64,000 nt of DNA from positions 488,048-552,047 of the forward strand of contig NZ_AGFX01000012.1 in assembly GCF_000236805.1 (NCBI RefSeq), read 5' to 3'. Shown here piece by piece: positions 54,821 through 61,486 of this stretch. Within the stretch, counting starts at the first letter, position 1. Every line of letters starts with the position of its first letter. A model generated the notes under the pieces. It was not told the DNA's origin, did no database searches, and was given only the letters and a program-made list of their open reading frames with translations. Origin of the DNA: Paenibacillus peoriae KCTC 3763 (lineage in GTDB: Bacteria > Bacillota > Bacilli > Paenibacillales > Paenibacillaceae). A program made the translations under genes and the position numbers.

Positions 54821-55841
54821 TGGGCAGCTTTTCCATATAATTCAGCGCATCGTCAAGCGTGCGCACCGGAACGAGCTTCATCCGGGTTCCGATTTGCTCA
54901 GCTTTGGCCTTAGCTTCTTTATAATTATCTGCCGGGACAAAAAACAATTCTGCACCCTGACGGTCAGCGGCGACAATTTTATATTTTGCACCACCAATCG
55001 CTCCTACCTGACCGCCCTTATCAATAGTTCCCGTACCGGCCACACGATATCCCTTACTCAGATCACCGGGCGTCAATTGGTTATAAATTTCCATCGTAAA
55101 CATTAAACCTGCCGAAGGCCCGCCAACATCTGTGGATGTAAAATGAATCGTCTTGCGTCCATCCTTCGGCTCTACCTTTTGCACCGTGGCAATGCTGACG
55201 CCAAAGCCGGGACGTTGTTTGTCCGTCTCACTGTCCGTGATCGTCGTTAACGGAGCTTGCACCGTCAGCAAGGTGCCATTGCGCTTGAGCTTTACCTGGG
55301 CTTTGGTCCCCGCCTTCTCATTTTCCAAGGCAATCCGAATGGAGCGATTATTCGTTACCCTCGTGCCGTTCAACTCCAAAATTTTATCTCCAGGCTCAAA
55401 CGCGCTGTTTGAGCGGGGCACCTTAAACACATACACATAATCCGGCACAATCCGATACGGGATATGGGCACGGCTGTAGGCAGCCTCCATGGCGGAAGAC
55501 TGGGAATCCCCCATATACCATACCTGCTCTGCTGTGTATTCGTCCTCACTTCTTCCGTGCAGTCGGTCCTCCTTGCGCTGAATCTCCGAATTGCTATCCA
55601 GCCTGGACATGCCCAGCATGATAAGATTGGCATAACGTGCCGATACTGTCGTCATCATAAAGGTGCCACGTTCGTTACGGTCACCTTCCTGGACTGTAAC
55701 CATCGGCTTAATCTCGTTGGCCCCACCTGGTCCATAGATCAGATAAGGGGTTGGCATATAGACCAGCACATAGACCATTGCGGTCAGCATCAAAACATAA
55801 CCGATTGAAAAAAGAGCACTTTTACGGCTGATTCGCTTCAT
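54810..55841 (-). CDS. ylbL: Membrane PDZ/Lon-like serine protease YlbL
   Basis: A 343-residue protein with one N-terminal membrane helix (about 10-32), a PDZ domain near 140-215 (NSAFEPGDKILELNGTRVTN) and a C-terminal S16 Lon-type protease domain. The catalytic Ser is in STDVGGPSAGLMFTMEIYNQ near 242, the Lys in GQVGAIGGAKYKIVAADRQG near 287. Bacillus YlbL degrades the cell-division inhibitor YneA after DNA damage; SepM of streptococci processes a signal peptide. The gene runs convergent to tmcAL. Confidence 0.93.
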   Translation of the reverse strand: MKRISRKSALFSIGYVLMLTAMVYVLVYMPTPYLIYGPGGANEIKPMVTVQEGDRNERGTFMMTTVSARYANLIMLGMSRLDSNSEIQRKEDRLHGRSEDEYTAEQVWYMGDSQSSAMEAAYSRAHIPYRIVPDYVYVFKVPRSNSAFEPGDKILELNGTRVTNNRSIRIALENEKAGTKAQVKLKRNGTLLTVQAPLTTITDSETDKQRPGFGVSIATVQKVEPKDGRKTIHFTSTDVGGPSAGLMFTMEIYNQLTPGDLSKGYRVAGTGTIDKGGQVGAIGGAKYKIVAADRQGAELFFVPADNYKEAKAKAEQIGTRMKLVPVRTLDDALNYMEKLPIKP

Positions 55842-55924
55842 CGCTTCTCCCCCTTTCAGCCCGACTTCCTATCCTCCGCCAATCAATCCTGCGCACCTGC
55901 TTGTTCTCAAGCCTTTCGAATAAG

Positions 55925-55932
55925 CATACATT
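55925..55932 (+). promoter_or_regulatory. Possible sigma-E -10 element upstream of ylbJ
   Basis: CATACATT at 55925-55932 resembles the sporulation sigma-E -10 consensus (CATACAnT). It lies 108 bases before ylbJ. The matching -35 is not clear, so this rests mainly on the known sporulation role of ylbJ. Confidence 0.3.
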
Positions 55933-56039
55933 GTTTACAACAAGACAACATATATGAACAACCTATACCGACAACATCGTGAATAGTACGCTGACGACAG
56001 CATCCGACTCTCTTAGTATATGGATGAGAGGTGAACCCT

Positions 56040-57323
56040 TTGACACAAAAGGAAGCCCATACCGCCCCTTACTGGACAACCCTGCTGCTTGGCTTCGGAG
56101 CCATCCTGCTTGTATTGGCTGTTGTCACCTCGCCAGAAGAGGTGTTTCAAGCCTCTGCCCAAGGACTTAAGCTATGGTGGAGTATTATTTTTCCGGCTAT
56201 GCTCCCTTTTTTGATGTTATCCGAAATGCTCATCGCCTTCGGTCTCGTCCATGGGCTGGGTGTCCTGCTGGAGCCATTCATGCGCTTCTGGTTCCGGCTG
56301 CCTGGACGAAGCGGCTGGGTGCTGGCCCTCGGCCTGACCGCTGGCTTCCCGGCTGCTGCGGAGGCGGTGCGCCAATGGGCGCAGCAAGAGGACATGACCG
56401 AGCTCCAACTCAGACGATTGACCGCCATCGCTCACTTCTGCAATCCGATCACCATCCTGCTCGTCATTGGAACAGGATTGCTGCACAATGCTACTGTAGG
56501 CGGGATGTTACTTGCTGTTCACTGGATCTCCGGGCTGCTGGCAGGCTGGATTACAGCCAGACTGCCTGCTACGTCAAAGGAATTGCAAAAACGGGAAACG
56601 CCAGCTGCCCTTCGGCGCACTTCTGTTTCCCGTACTTCCGCCACCTTGATCCAATCCGCATGGGATGCCACACGCTCTGCCAGAGAGCGGGATGGCCGCA
56701 GCTTCGGAAAACTGCTGGGCGAAACCGTGTCTCACGCTGTACAGACGCTTATGGTAACAGGTGGATTTATTATTTTCTTTTCCGTACTCATTCGACTAAT
56801 ATCCATATACTTGGGCCAAGGAGCATATTCGTTTGTATGGCCTGCCTGGATGGAAATCCATCTGGGTTCCTATGAAATCAGCCGCTTGCCTTACGATCTC
56901 CGCACCCAAACAGCGCTAATCAGTGCCGTGCTGGGATGGGGCGGTCTATGCGGCTGGCTCCAAATTACCGCAGTCACCAAACCTTCCGACAAAGGAATTA
57001 CCTTCACCTTGTCGCGAGTGCTTCATGGGCTTATCGCCTTTGGACTTACGCTGGTAGCATGGGCACCGCTTGCTCGCATCTCCAATACAATTCCAGCTTA
57101 CATCAGCGGCAGTTCGGCTTCTTCCTTTGCAGAAGACGGATATGAAAGGGTCACACACTCCGTCATGACAGAAGCCACTAATCTTCTAATACAACTGGAG
57201 GGTGCATCCATGTATCCCTGGCAGCTGACCGTGCTGTCCGCCACCCTCTTGATTACAATTGTGCTACTATTACTGGTCATTTCCTTTATGACTTCATGGT
57301 GGAGCCGCCGCGCATCGCGTTGA
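56040..57323 (+). CDS. ylbJ: Sporulation integral membrane protein YlbJ
   Basis: A 427-residue polytopic protein (TTG 56040 preceded by AGAGGTG; an in-frame GTG at 56031 lies on that site). About eight membrane segments, with the YlbJ family stretches WWSIIFPAMLPFLMLSEMLI near 46, LGLTAGFPAAAEAVRQWAQQ near 99 and TAIAHFCNPITILLVIGTGL near 130, a nucleoside-recognition-gate-like fold. It is needed for spore cortex formation in Bacillus. The last 38 bases overlap the end of coaD, which is on the other strand. Confidence 0.93.
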   Translation: MTQKEAHTAPYWTTLLLGFGAILLVLAVVTSPEEVFQASAQGLKLWWSIIFPAMLPFLMLSEMLIAFGLVHGLGVLLEPFMRFWFRLPGRSGWVLALGLTAGFPAAAEAVRQWAQQEDMTELQLRRLTAIAHFCNPITILLVIGTGLLHNATVGGMLLAVHWISGLLAGWITARLPATSKELQKRETPAALRRTSVSRTSATLIQSAWDATRSARERDGRSFGKLLGETVSHAVQTLMVTGGFIIFFSVLIRLISIYLGQGAYSFVWPAWMEIHLGSYEISRLPYDLRTQTALISAVLGWGGLCGWLQITAVTKPSDKGITFTLSRVLHGLIAFGLTLVAWAPLARISNTIPAYISGSSASSFAEDGYERVTHSVMTEATNLLIQLEGASMYPWQLTVLSATLLITIVLLLLVISFMTSWWSRRASR

Positions 57324-57807
57324 CCTTGGAACGCAGCGCGTCCTCGACCTCAGGAGCTACCAAATCTACGACCTTGCCGTCAAAATGGGCAATTTCCTTT
57401 ACCATACTAGAACTCAGATATGAATAGGCAGGATTCGTCATCATAAAGATCGTTTCCGCATCCGGGTTCAGCTTATGATTCGTAGAGGCTAATTGCAGCT
57501 CGTATTCAAAATCAGTCACCGACCGTATCCCTCTAACAATAACCTGAGCCCCTTTTTGACGTACATAATTGGCTGTCAGATCACGGAAGCTGTCCACCTC
57601 AATATTTGGAATATCACGGGTTACGGTCCGCAATAGCTCCATTCGCTCTTCCAGTGAGAATAGCGGATTTTTACTAATATTGTTAAGAACCGCGACAATT
57701 AGTAAATCAAACTGTCTGGCTGCTCTTTGAATGATATCCTGATGCCCCATCGTCACGGGATCAAAGGTTCCCGGATATACGGCAATACGTGGTTTGTGCT
57801 CAATCAT
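57286..57807 (-). CDS. coaD: Phosphopantetheine adenylyltransferase CoaD
   Basis: Penultimate step of CoA synthesis. ATG 57807 with GGGAGG upstream gives 173 residues. The HxGH motif is in AVYPGTFDPVTMGHQDIIQR near 9-28; the second signature ISSSMVKE appears as YLSSSMVKEIAHFDG near 128. The first eight bases overlap the rsmD end (ATGATTGA). The 61-codon longer frame only covers rsmD and is rejected. Confidence 0.97.
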   Translation of the reverse strand: MIEHKPRIAVYPGTFDPVTMGHQDIIQRAARQFDLLIVAVLNNISKNPLFSLEERMELLRTVTRDIPNIEVDSFRDLTANYVRQKGAQVIVRGIRSVTDFEYELQLASTNHKLNPDAETIFMMTNPAYSYLSSSMVKEIAHFDGKVVDLVAPEVEDALRSKVNAMRGGSTMKS

Positions 57808-58441
57808 GATGGTCCTCCCCGTCTGATTCGGTGATGCCGGATTTAGCCACTCCGGCCTCTGTATGCTCTTCAGCGTCCGACAAAGCATCGGCTGCAAATT
57901 GATAGATGGATATTGCTGTTTCACCATAGACCGCTTTTTTGACCTGCTCGAACGGCCCGAAGCTTTCCGGATATTCATGTCCGGATTCATATTCCAGCAC
58001 GATGATTGCCTCTGAACGAAGCAAGTCCAATTCAGCCATACGGCTCATCAATTCATCTCCGTGTTTGAGACGATAGGGCGGGTCCAGAAAAACAGCATCA
58101 AAAAGAGCTCCACGTTTTGCGAGCGCCTTAAGCGCTCTTCCGGCATCATTACGGAACACTTCTGCCTGTCCTTCCAATCCGGTTTTTCGTAAATTTTCTT
58201 TAATGACCTCAATGCTTTTCGATTCCATATCAATAAAAACCGCCTTGTCCATCCCCCGGCTAAGCGCCTCTATGCCCAGGCCACCACTACCAGCGAACAG
58301 ATCAAGCGCAACTCCCCCATCAAAATAAGGACCTATCATGCTAAATAGCGCTTCCTTGACCTTATCCGTGGTCGGCCGCGTCCCTGTGCCGGGAACTGCC
58401 TTTAACGGCCTTCCTTTGGCACTACCCGATACCACTCTCAC
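57800..58441 (-). CDS. rsmD: 16S rRNA (guanine-966-N2) methyltransferase RsmD
   Basis: A 213-residue enzyme from GTG 58441 (AGGTGAG seven bases upstream), starting MRVVSGSAKGRPLKAVPGTG as in Bacillus. AdoMet motif ALDLFAGSGGLGIEALSRGM near 44-63 and catalytic DAVFLDPPY near 120. The C-terminus extends about 20 acidic residues beyond the domain. It is coupled to coaD. Confidence 0.95.
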   Translation of the reverse strand: MRVVSGSAKGRPLKAVPGTGTRPTTDKVKEALFSMIGPYFDGGVALDLFAGSGGLGIEALSRGMDKAVFIDMESKSIEVIKENLRKTGLEGQAEVFRNDAGRALKALAKRGALFDAVFLDPPYRLKHGDELMSRMAELDLLRSEAIIVLEYESGHEYPESFGPFEQVKKAVYGETAISIYQFAADALSDAEEHTEAGVAKSGITESDGEDHHD

Positions 58442-58486
58442 GCTGAAACTCACCTATTTTCTATATGTGTTCATAACCATATAAGA

Positions 58487-58660
58487 TTATGACGTTATCG
58501 TACCACATGCACCGCCGTTTGAAAAACGCAGGATCGTGCAGGTATAAAAAATCCTCCCCTGGGCATCCTTAGGATATCGGCATTCAACCAATGTCGTAGA
58601 CAACCGCGGAGAAGACTTACGTTTCCCCATAAGCTCTTCGTCCGGTTTCTCCTCTCCCAT
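58487..58660 (-). CDS. Candidate small protein upstream of rsmD
   Basis: A 57-codon frame from ATG 58660, with GAAGGAAG seven bases upstream, ending 45 bases before rsmD. The product starts MGEEKPDEELMGKRKSS and has a more hydrophobic, Cys-containing second half (STTLVECRYPKDAQGRIF). I do not recognise a family. Codon use looks plausible for a gene. Longer frames on the same strand run through a terminator hairpin and are less likely. Could be non-coding leader instead. Confidence 0.4.
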   Translation of the reverse strand: MGEEKPDEELMGKRKSSPRLSTTLVECRYPKDAQGRIFYTCTILRFSNGGACGTITS

Positions 58661-58663
58661 TCG

Positions 58664-58695
58664 GGCGCTTCCTTCATGGAGCGCCTGATTTTTTT
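58664..58695 (+). terminator. Hairpin with T-run on the plus strand near the candidate small ORF
   Basis: GGCGCT-T-CC and GGAGCGCC (58664-58685) form a stable stem with one bulged base, followed by TGATTTTTTT on the plus strand. No plus-strand gene ends nearby. Read on the minus strand, the same hairpin contains the GAAGGA ribosome binding site of the 57-codon frame. Confidence 0.5.
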
Positions 58696-58698
58696 GCA

Positions 58699-58725
58699 TA
58701 AAAAGAAGCTGCCCAATAGCAGCTT
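58699..58725 (-). terminator. Terminator after agrD
   Basis: Perfect seven-base arms AAGCTGC (58706-58712) and GCAGCTT (58719-58725), then C and five T on the minus strand. It lies about 40 bases after the agrD stop and closes the agr-like operon. Confidence 0.7.
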
Positions 58726-58762
58726 TATGTATCTTTTCATTTCTTCTATTCTCGGATTTTGT

Positions 58763-58885
58763 TCATTTAAGCAGCTCCTCGGGTGTATCGCCCTGATAAA
58801 CATACACATAACTCGCTACCGATACAGCAAATGCTGCAAACATAGACAAGGATGTCGCTAAACCATATACTATTTTTCTCACCAT
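58763..58885 (-). CDS. agrD: AgrD-like cyclic lactone autoinducer precursor
   Basis: A 40-residue peptide directly after agrB with a strong AAGGAGGTGAG site. It has the AgrD layout: a hydrophobic, amphipathic leader with two basic residues (MVRKIVYGLATSLSMF), a core SYVYV, and an acidic tail DTPEELLK, close to the conserved P-x-E-L tail of AgrD proteins. There is no Cys, so a ring would need Ser 25 and be a lactone, not a thiolactone. The core plus next Tyr (SYVYV-Y) parallels Listeria (CFMFV-Y). Ring size and cleavage site are inferred. Confidence 0.82.
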   Translation of the reverse strand: MVRKIVYGLATSLSMFAAFAVSVASYVYVYQGDTPEELLK

Positions 58886-58890
58886 TCCTC

Positions 58891-59406
58891 TCACCTCCTT
58901 CCCCGAATCAATGTCAGGCTCTGAACCATAAAAGCAACAGCCACTACAGAAGAACCGATTACAAAATTAGTACATACAAGTATGGAGGATAACAGTCGCA
59001 GGAGAGGGTAAAACCGGGCTGGAATACGCGACTGCTTTTCAATTCTGGATGGGGCAAAACATAAAACAAGCACAAGAGCTATTACGGTAAACAGGTTTGC
59101 CCACCAGCTGTCTAAAGAGATGCAGGATAGGGATGTAAAAGCGACAGAGGTCACCACCACACATGCCATGCCTGTTTTCAAATGAATGCCTCCTGATATT
59201 TGGCGCAACAGGGCAAATGCGATGAGAATCGTTGCAGCTTCTGCCATCCGCCCCGTGAAGAAAGAGGCGAATAGAGTCAAAATAATAATCATGCATGCAT
59301 TTATAATGAGAGCAAGTGCATATTGAAGCACCGGAACAGAGGCCGGATGGTCCGGCACCGTATCCTTGATCTGGTTAGCAAGCTTGGAAGCCATCGTTTC
59401 AATCAT
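58891..59406 (-). CDS. agrB: AgrB-like accessory gene regulator peptidase
   Basis: Membrane Cys endopeptidase that cleaves AgrD and closes its ring. ATG 59406 (AAAGGAG seven bases upstream) gives 171 residues with about five membrane segments. The catalytic pair is in LLRQISGGIHLKTGMACVVV: His 75 and Cys 82, with Arg 68, the same spacing as Arg70-His77-Cys84 in Staphylococcus aureus AgrB. The first eight bases overlap the end of the upstream AgrC-like gene; agrD follows after five bases. Confidence 0.92.
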   Translation of the reverse strand: MIETMASKLANQIKDTVPDHPASVPVLQYALALIINACMIIILTLFASFFTGRMAEAATILIAFALLRQISGGIHLKTGMACVVVTSVAFTSLSCISLDSWWANLFTVIALVLVLCFAPSRIEKQSRIPARFYPLLRLLSSILVCTNFVIGSSVVAVAFMVQSLTLIRGRR

Positions 59407-60031
59407 CCCGGTACTCCTTTCCGATCGTATAATAGATGAAGAAGCCAGAAACCAGTGCAAAAAACATCATATTTAACCATACCTCGTTATAGTACAGCAC
59501 AATAGAGGTTGAAATGAGAGACAGAATAATCAACGTGATGACAATACCGTATTCCTCTTTGAATTTGAGCTTTTTGAAATTAGACGAGAAGCCGATCCTT
59601 TTTCGATACAACATAAATGAGATGAGCAGCCCTGCAATTGCGCTTATCGATTGCAGCAGATAGCCCTTCAAGGAACCATCCTGCAGCTCAGAAATCAGCA
59701 AACTGCCGAACAGCATCTTTAGAAACACCGACTGAATGACAGCATACGCAAAATAGCCTGTTACTGTCATAATGCCTGACCACACAATCGGGATTTTCAC
59801 CACGGTAGCGAGTAAAAAAATAAAAAGCAGCATATTGATGACAGGCACCAAATACGAGAGGGACCATCCCTCTCGGAGCAAATAGCTTTGTATGTTCATA
59901 ATCAGATTCACAAAAATGGCTGGCCACAGATAAGGGATCAATCTGACTTGAAAAATACTAAGAATTAGTGCAAAAACAGCCACTCCCTCAAGCGTTGAAA
60001 AAAGCAAAAAGCTGATCGGCTTCACAAGCAT
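59399..60031 (-). CDS. AgrC-like membrane protein without a kinase domain
   Basis: A 210-residue very hydrophobic protein with six or seven membrane helices (about 7-29, 33-52, 57-80, 81-107, 123-142, 160-181, 183-203) and only short loops. Its place directly before agrB, its length and topology resemble the sensor half of AgrC, but it ends GKEYRDD right after the last helix, with no histidine-kinase domain. AAAGGAG precedes the ATG. It could be a receptor, immunity or transport partner of the peptide; the AgrC link is inferred. Confidence 0.7.
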   Translation of the reverse strand: MLVKPISFLLFSTLEGVAVFALILSIFQVRLIPYLWPAIFVNLIMNIQSYLLREGWSLSYLVPVINMLLFIFLLATVVKIPIVWSGIMTVTGYFAYAVIQSVFLKMLFGSLLISELQDGSLKGYLLQSISAIAGLLISFMLYRKRIGFSSNFKKLKFKEEYGIVITLIILSLISTSIVLYYNEVWLNMMFFALVSGFFIYYTIGKEYRDD

Positions 60032-60096
60032 GCACGCATCTCCTTTACAATTCCAACAAACCTCATCGGTATATTAAAAAACTTGGCTGTACCTCG

Positions 60097-60125
60097 AATA
60101 TAAAGGGCTGGGAGCTACTTTTCAA
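60097..60125 (-). promoter_or_regulatory. Promoter of the agr-like operon
   Basis: Minus strand: -35 TTGAAA at 60120-60125 and -10 TATATT at 60097-60102 with a 17-base spacer, about 65 bases before the first gene. Direct repeats lie over and upstream of the -35. Confidence 0.65.
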
Positions 60126-60160
60126 GAGATCTTTTCAAGGATTCGATAGATTTTTTCAAG
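60119..60160 (-). repeat. Three CTTGAAAA direct repeats at the agr-like promoter
   Basis: The octamer CTTGAAAA (minus strand) occurs at 60119-60126, 60132-60139 and 60153-60160; shorter TTGAAG copies follow at about 60163-60168 and 60190-60195. Spacings of 13 and 21 bases between octamers suit a DNA-binding activator, but the promoter's own -35 is one of the copies. Confidence 0.5.
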
Positions 60161-60191
60161 CACTTCAACGAAATGTTATCGGATGTAAGCT

Positions 60192-61322
60192 TCAAGTAAG
60201 GCTTTTAGCAACGCTTTCCTTGACAGAATCCCCCTGTGAACGTGTAGGCTTCATACGTGATATGAGCTTTTTCCCAGAACGGATACCAGGCTGTTCAATC
60301 CACGCATAGGTGAGCCAGGACAGTCCAGTGGTGAACAGCAACGTCATCGTAAACATCATAATGAAGTTGACCATCGGGGGAAAGGGGAATTTGATCTGAA
60401 TGATCAGACTCAGAACCAGCATATGCGTTAAATACATGCTGTAGCTGAGGCGGCCGATCCACGACCATACCCGATTAAGCAACCACATCGGCTGCCAATG
60501 ATACAAGGCATACGCTCCCAGTAGCAGACCGGCACCTATGAGGTAATCCGTCATACCTCCAAAAAACGCAAATAGTACAGATCCAAGCAGCAAGCCTCCA
60601 CTGACCCGGTCTATGCTTTTCCAATGCCGCTCGTTCTTCCAGATAAAAAATAACAATATCCCCAGGCCAAAGACAGGTAATTGATTCGGAAACCATAAAT
60701 ACAGATAATGCCCCCATAAGGAATGGTCACTAATCCATGGATATTGGGCAAACCACGTATTTAGCCCGTAGCTTAGCACAAGCACAATCATGACAAACCA
60801 GGCAGCATGGCGGACTGATCGGATCAGCTTAAATAATAAGGGGACAAACAGATAAAACATAAATTCCACCGCTATAGACCATTCCACACCGATAATGCTG
60901 TTGATCCAATATGGGTTCAGGCCATTCAAAAACAGGACATGCGCTGCAATATTGGCGACCGTGACCCCCTCCTGATCCCCAAGCCAAAATCGGGGACCTG
61001 TCCCGTTCACCATTAAATAGATCCCGAGCATTACGTAATATAAAGGAGCAATTCGAAAAAAACGACGTATCAGATAAGCCAAAATTCCTTCCCTCCTGTC
61101 CCCCGAACGTCTGCACAGAGACAGAAACAACGTAAAAGCGCTGGCCAGATAAAATAAAGCGACTCCTTTCGCACCCATACTCAAGCCTTTTTGTATCCAT
61201 CCGTTGATACCATCCACGTGCTGGCTGACATGCACCAGCAAAACCCCAATAATGGCCACCGCTCTCAGCGTATCCACAAATTGCAGCTTGTCATGTTTCA
61301 CTTCACCCACGGCTTCGGGCAT
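60192..61322 (-). CDS. Acyltransferase-3 (OafA/WecH-like) membrane protein
   Basis: A 376-residue polytopic protein from ATG 61322 (GGAGG six bases upstream; the 43-codon longer frame is unsupported). About ten membrane segments. The family start KLQFVDTLRAVAIIGVLLVH near 12-31 with its conserved Arg and His, followed by IRRFFRIAPLYYVMLGIYLM near 85, marks acyltransferase-3, which O-acetylates surface glycans or other small molecules. The substrate cannot be told. It stands alone between kimA and the agr-like operon. Confidence 0.9.
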   Translation of the reverse strand: MPEAVGEVKHDKLQFVDTLRAVAIIGVLLVHVSQHVDGINGWIQKGLSMGAKGVALFYLASAFTLFLSLCRRSGDRREGILAYLIRRFFRIAPLYYVMLGIYLMVNGTGPRFWLGDQEGVTVANIAAHVLFLNGLNPYWINSIIGVEWSIAVEFMFYLFVPLLFKLIRSVRHAAWFVMIVLVLSYGLNTWFAQYPWISDHSLWGHYLYLWFPNQLPVFGLGILLFFIWKNERHWKSIDRVSGGLLLGSVLFAFFGGMTDYLIGAGLLLGAYALYHWQPMWLLNRVWSWIGRLSYSMYLTHMLVLSLIIQIKFPFPPMVNFIMMFTMTLLFTTGLSWLTYAWIEQPGIRSGKKLISRMKPTRSQGDSVKESVAKSLT

Positions 61323-61486
61323 CGTATCCCTCCATAACGATTCTTTTCGATACATTTTGTATCTATAATACACAAAACGTATCATCAAAGTAAATAACTC
61401 CTTATGTAAAAAAACATCCCCAGCCGCAGACCGCGGCCAAAAGATGTTCAAATTGTTAAGCTATAGTTAGCCAAGTGGCAGGCATT

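Noticed and set aside
57808-57990. 61-codon N-terminal extension of coaD
   Set aside because: It lies wholly within rsmD in another frame and the CoaD family start is at 57807 with a good ribosome binding site.
58495-58809. 104-codon minus-strand frame between agrD and rsmD
   Set aside because: It runs through the agrD end and its terminator in a different frame and encodes no recognisable protein.
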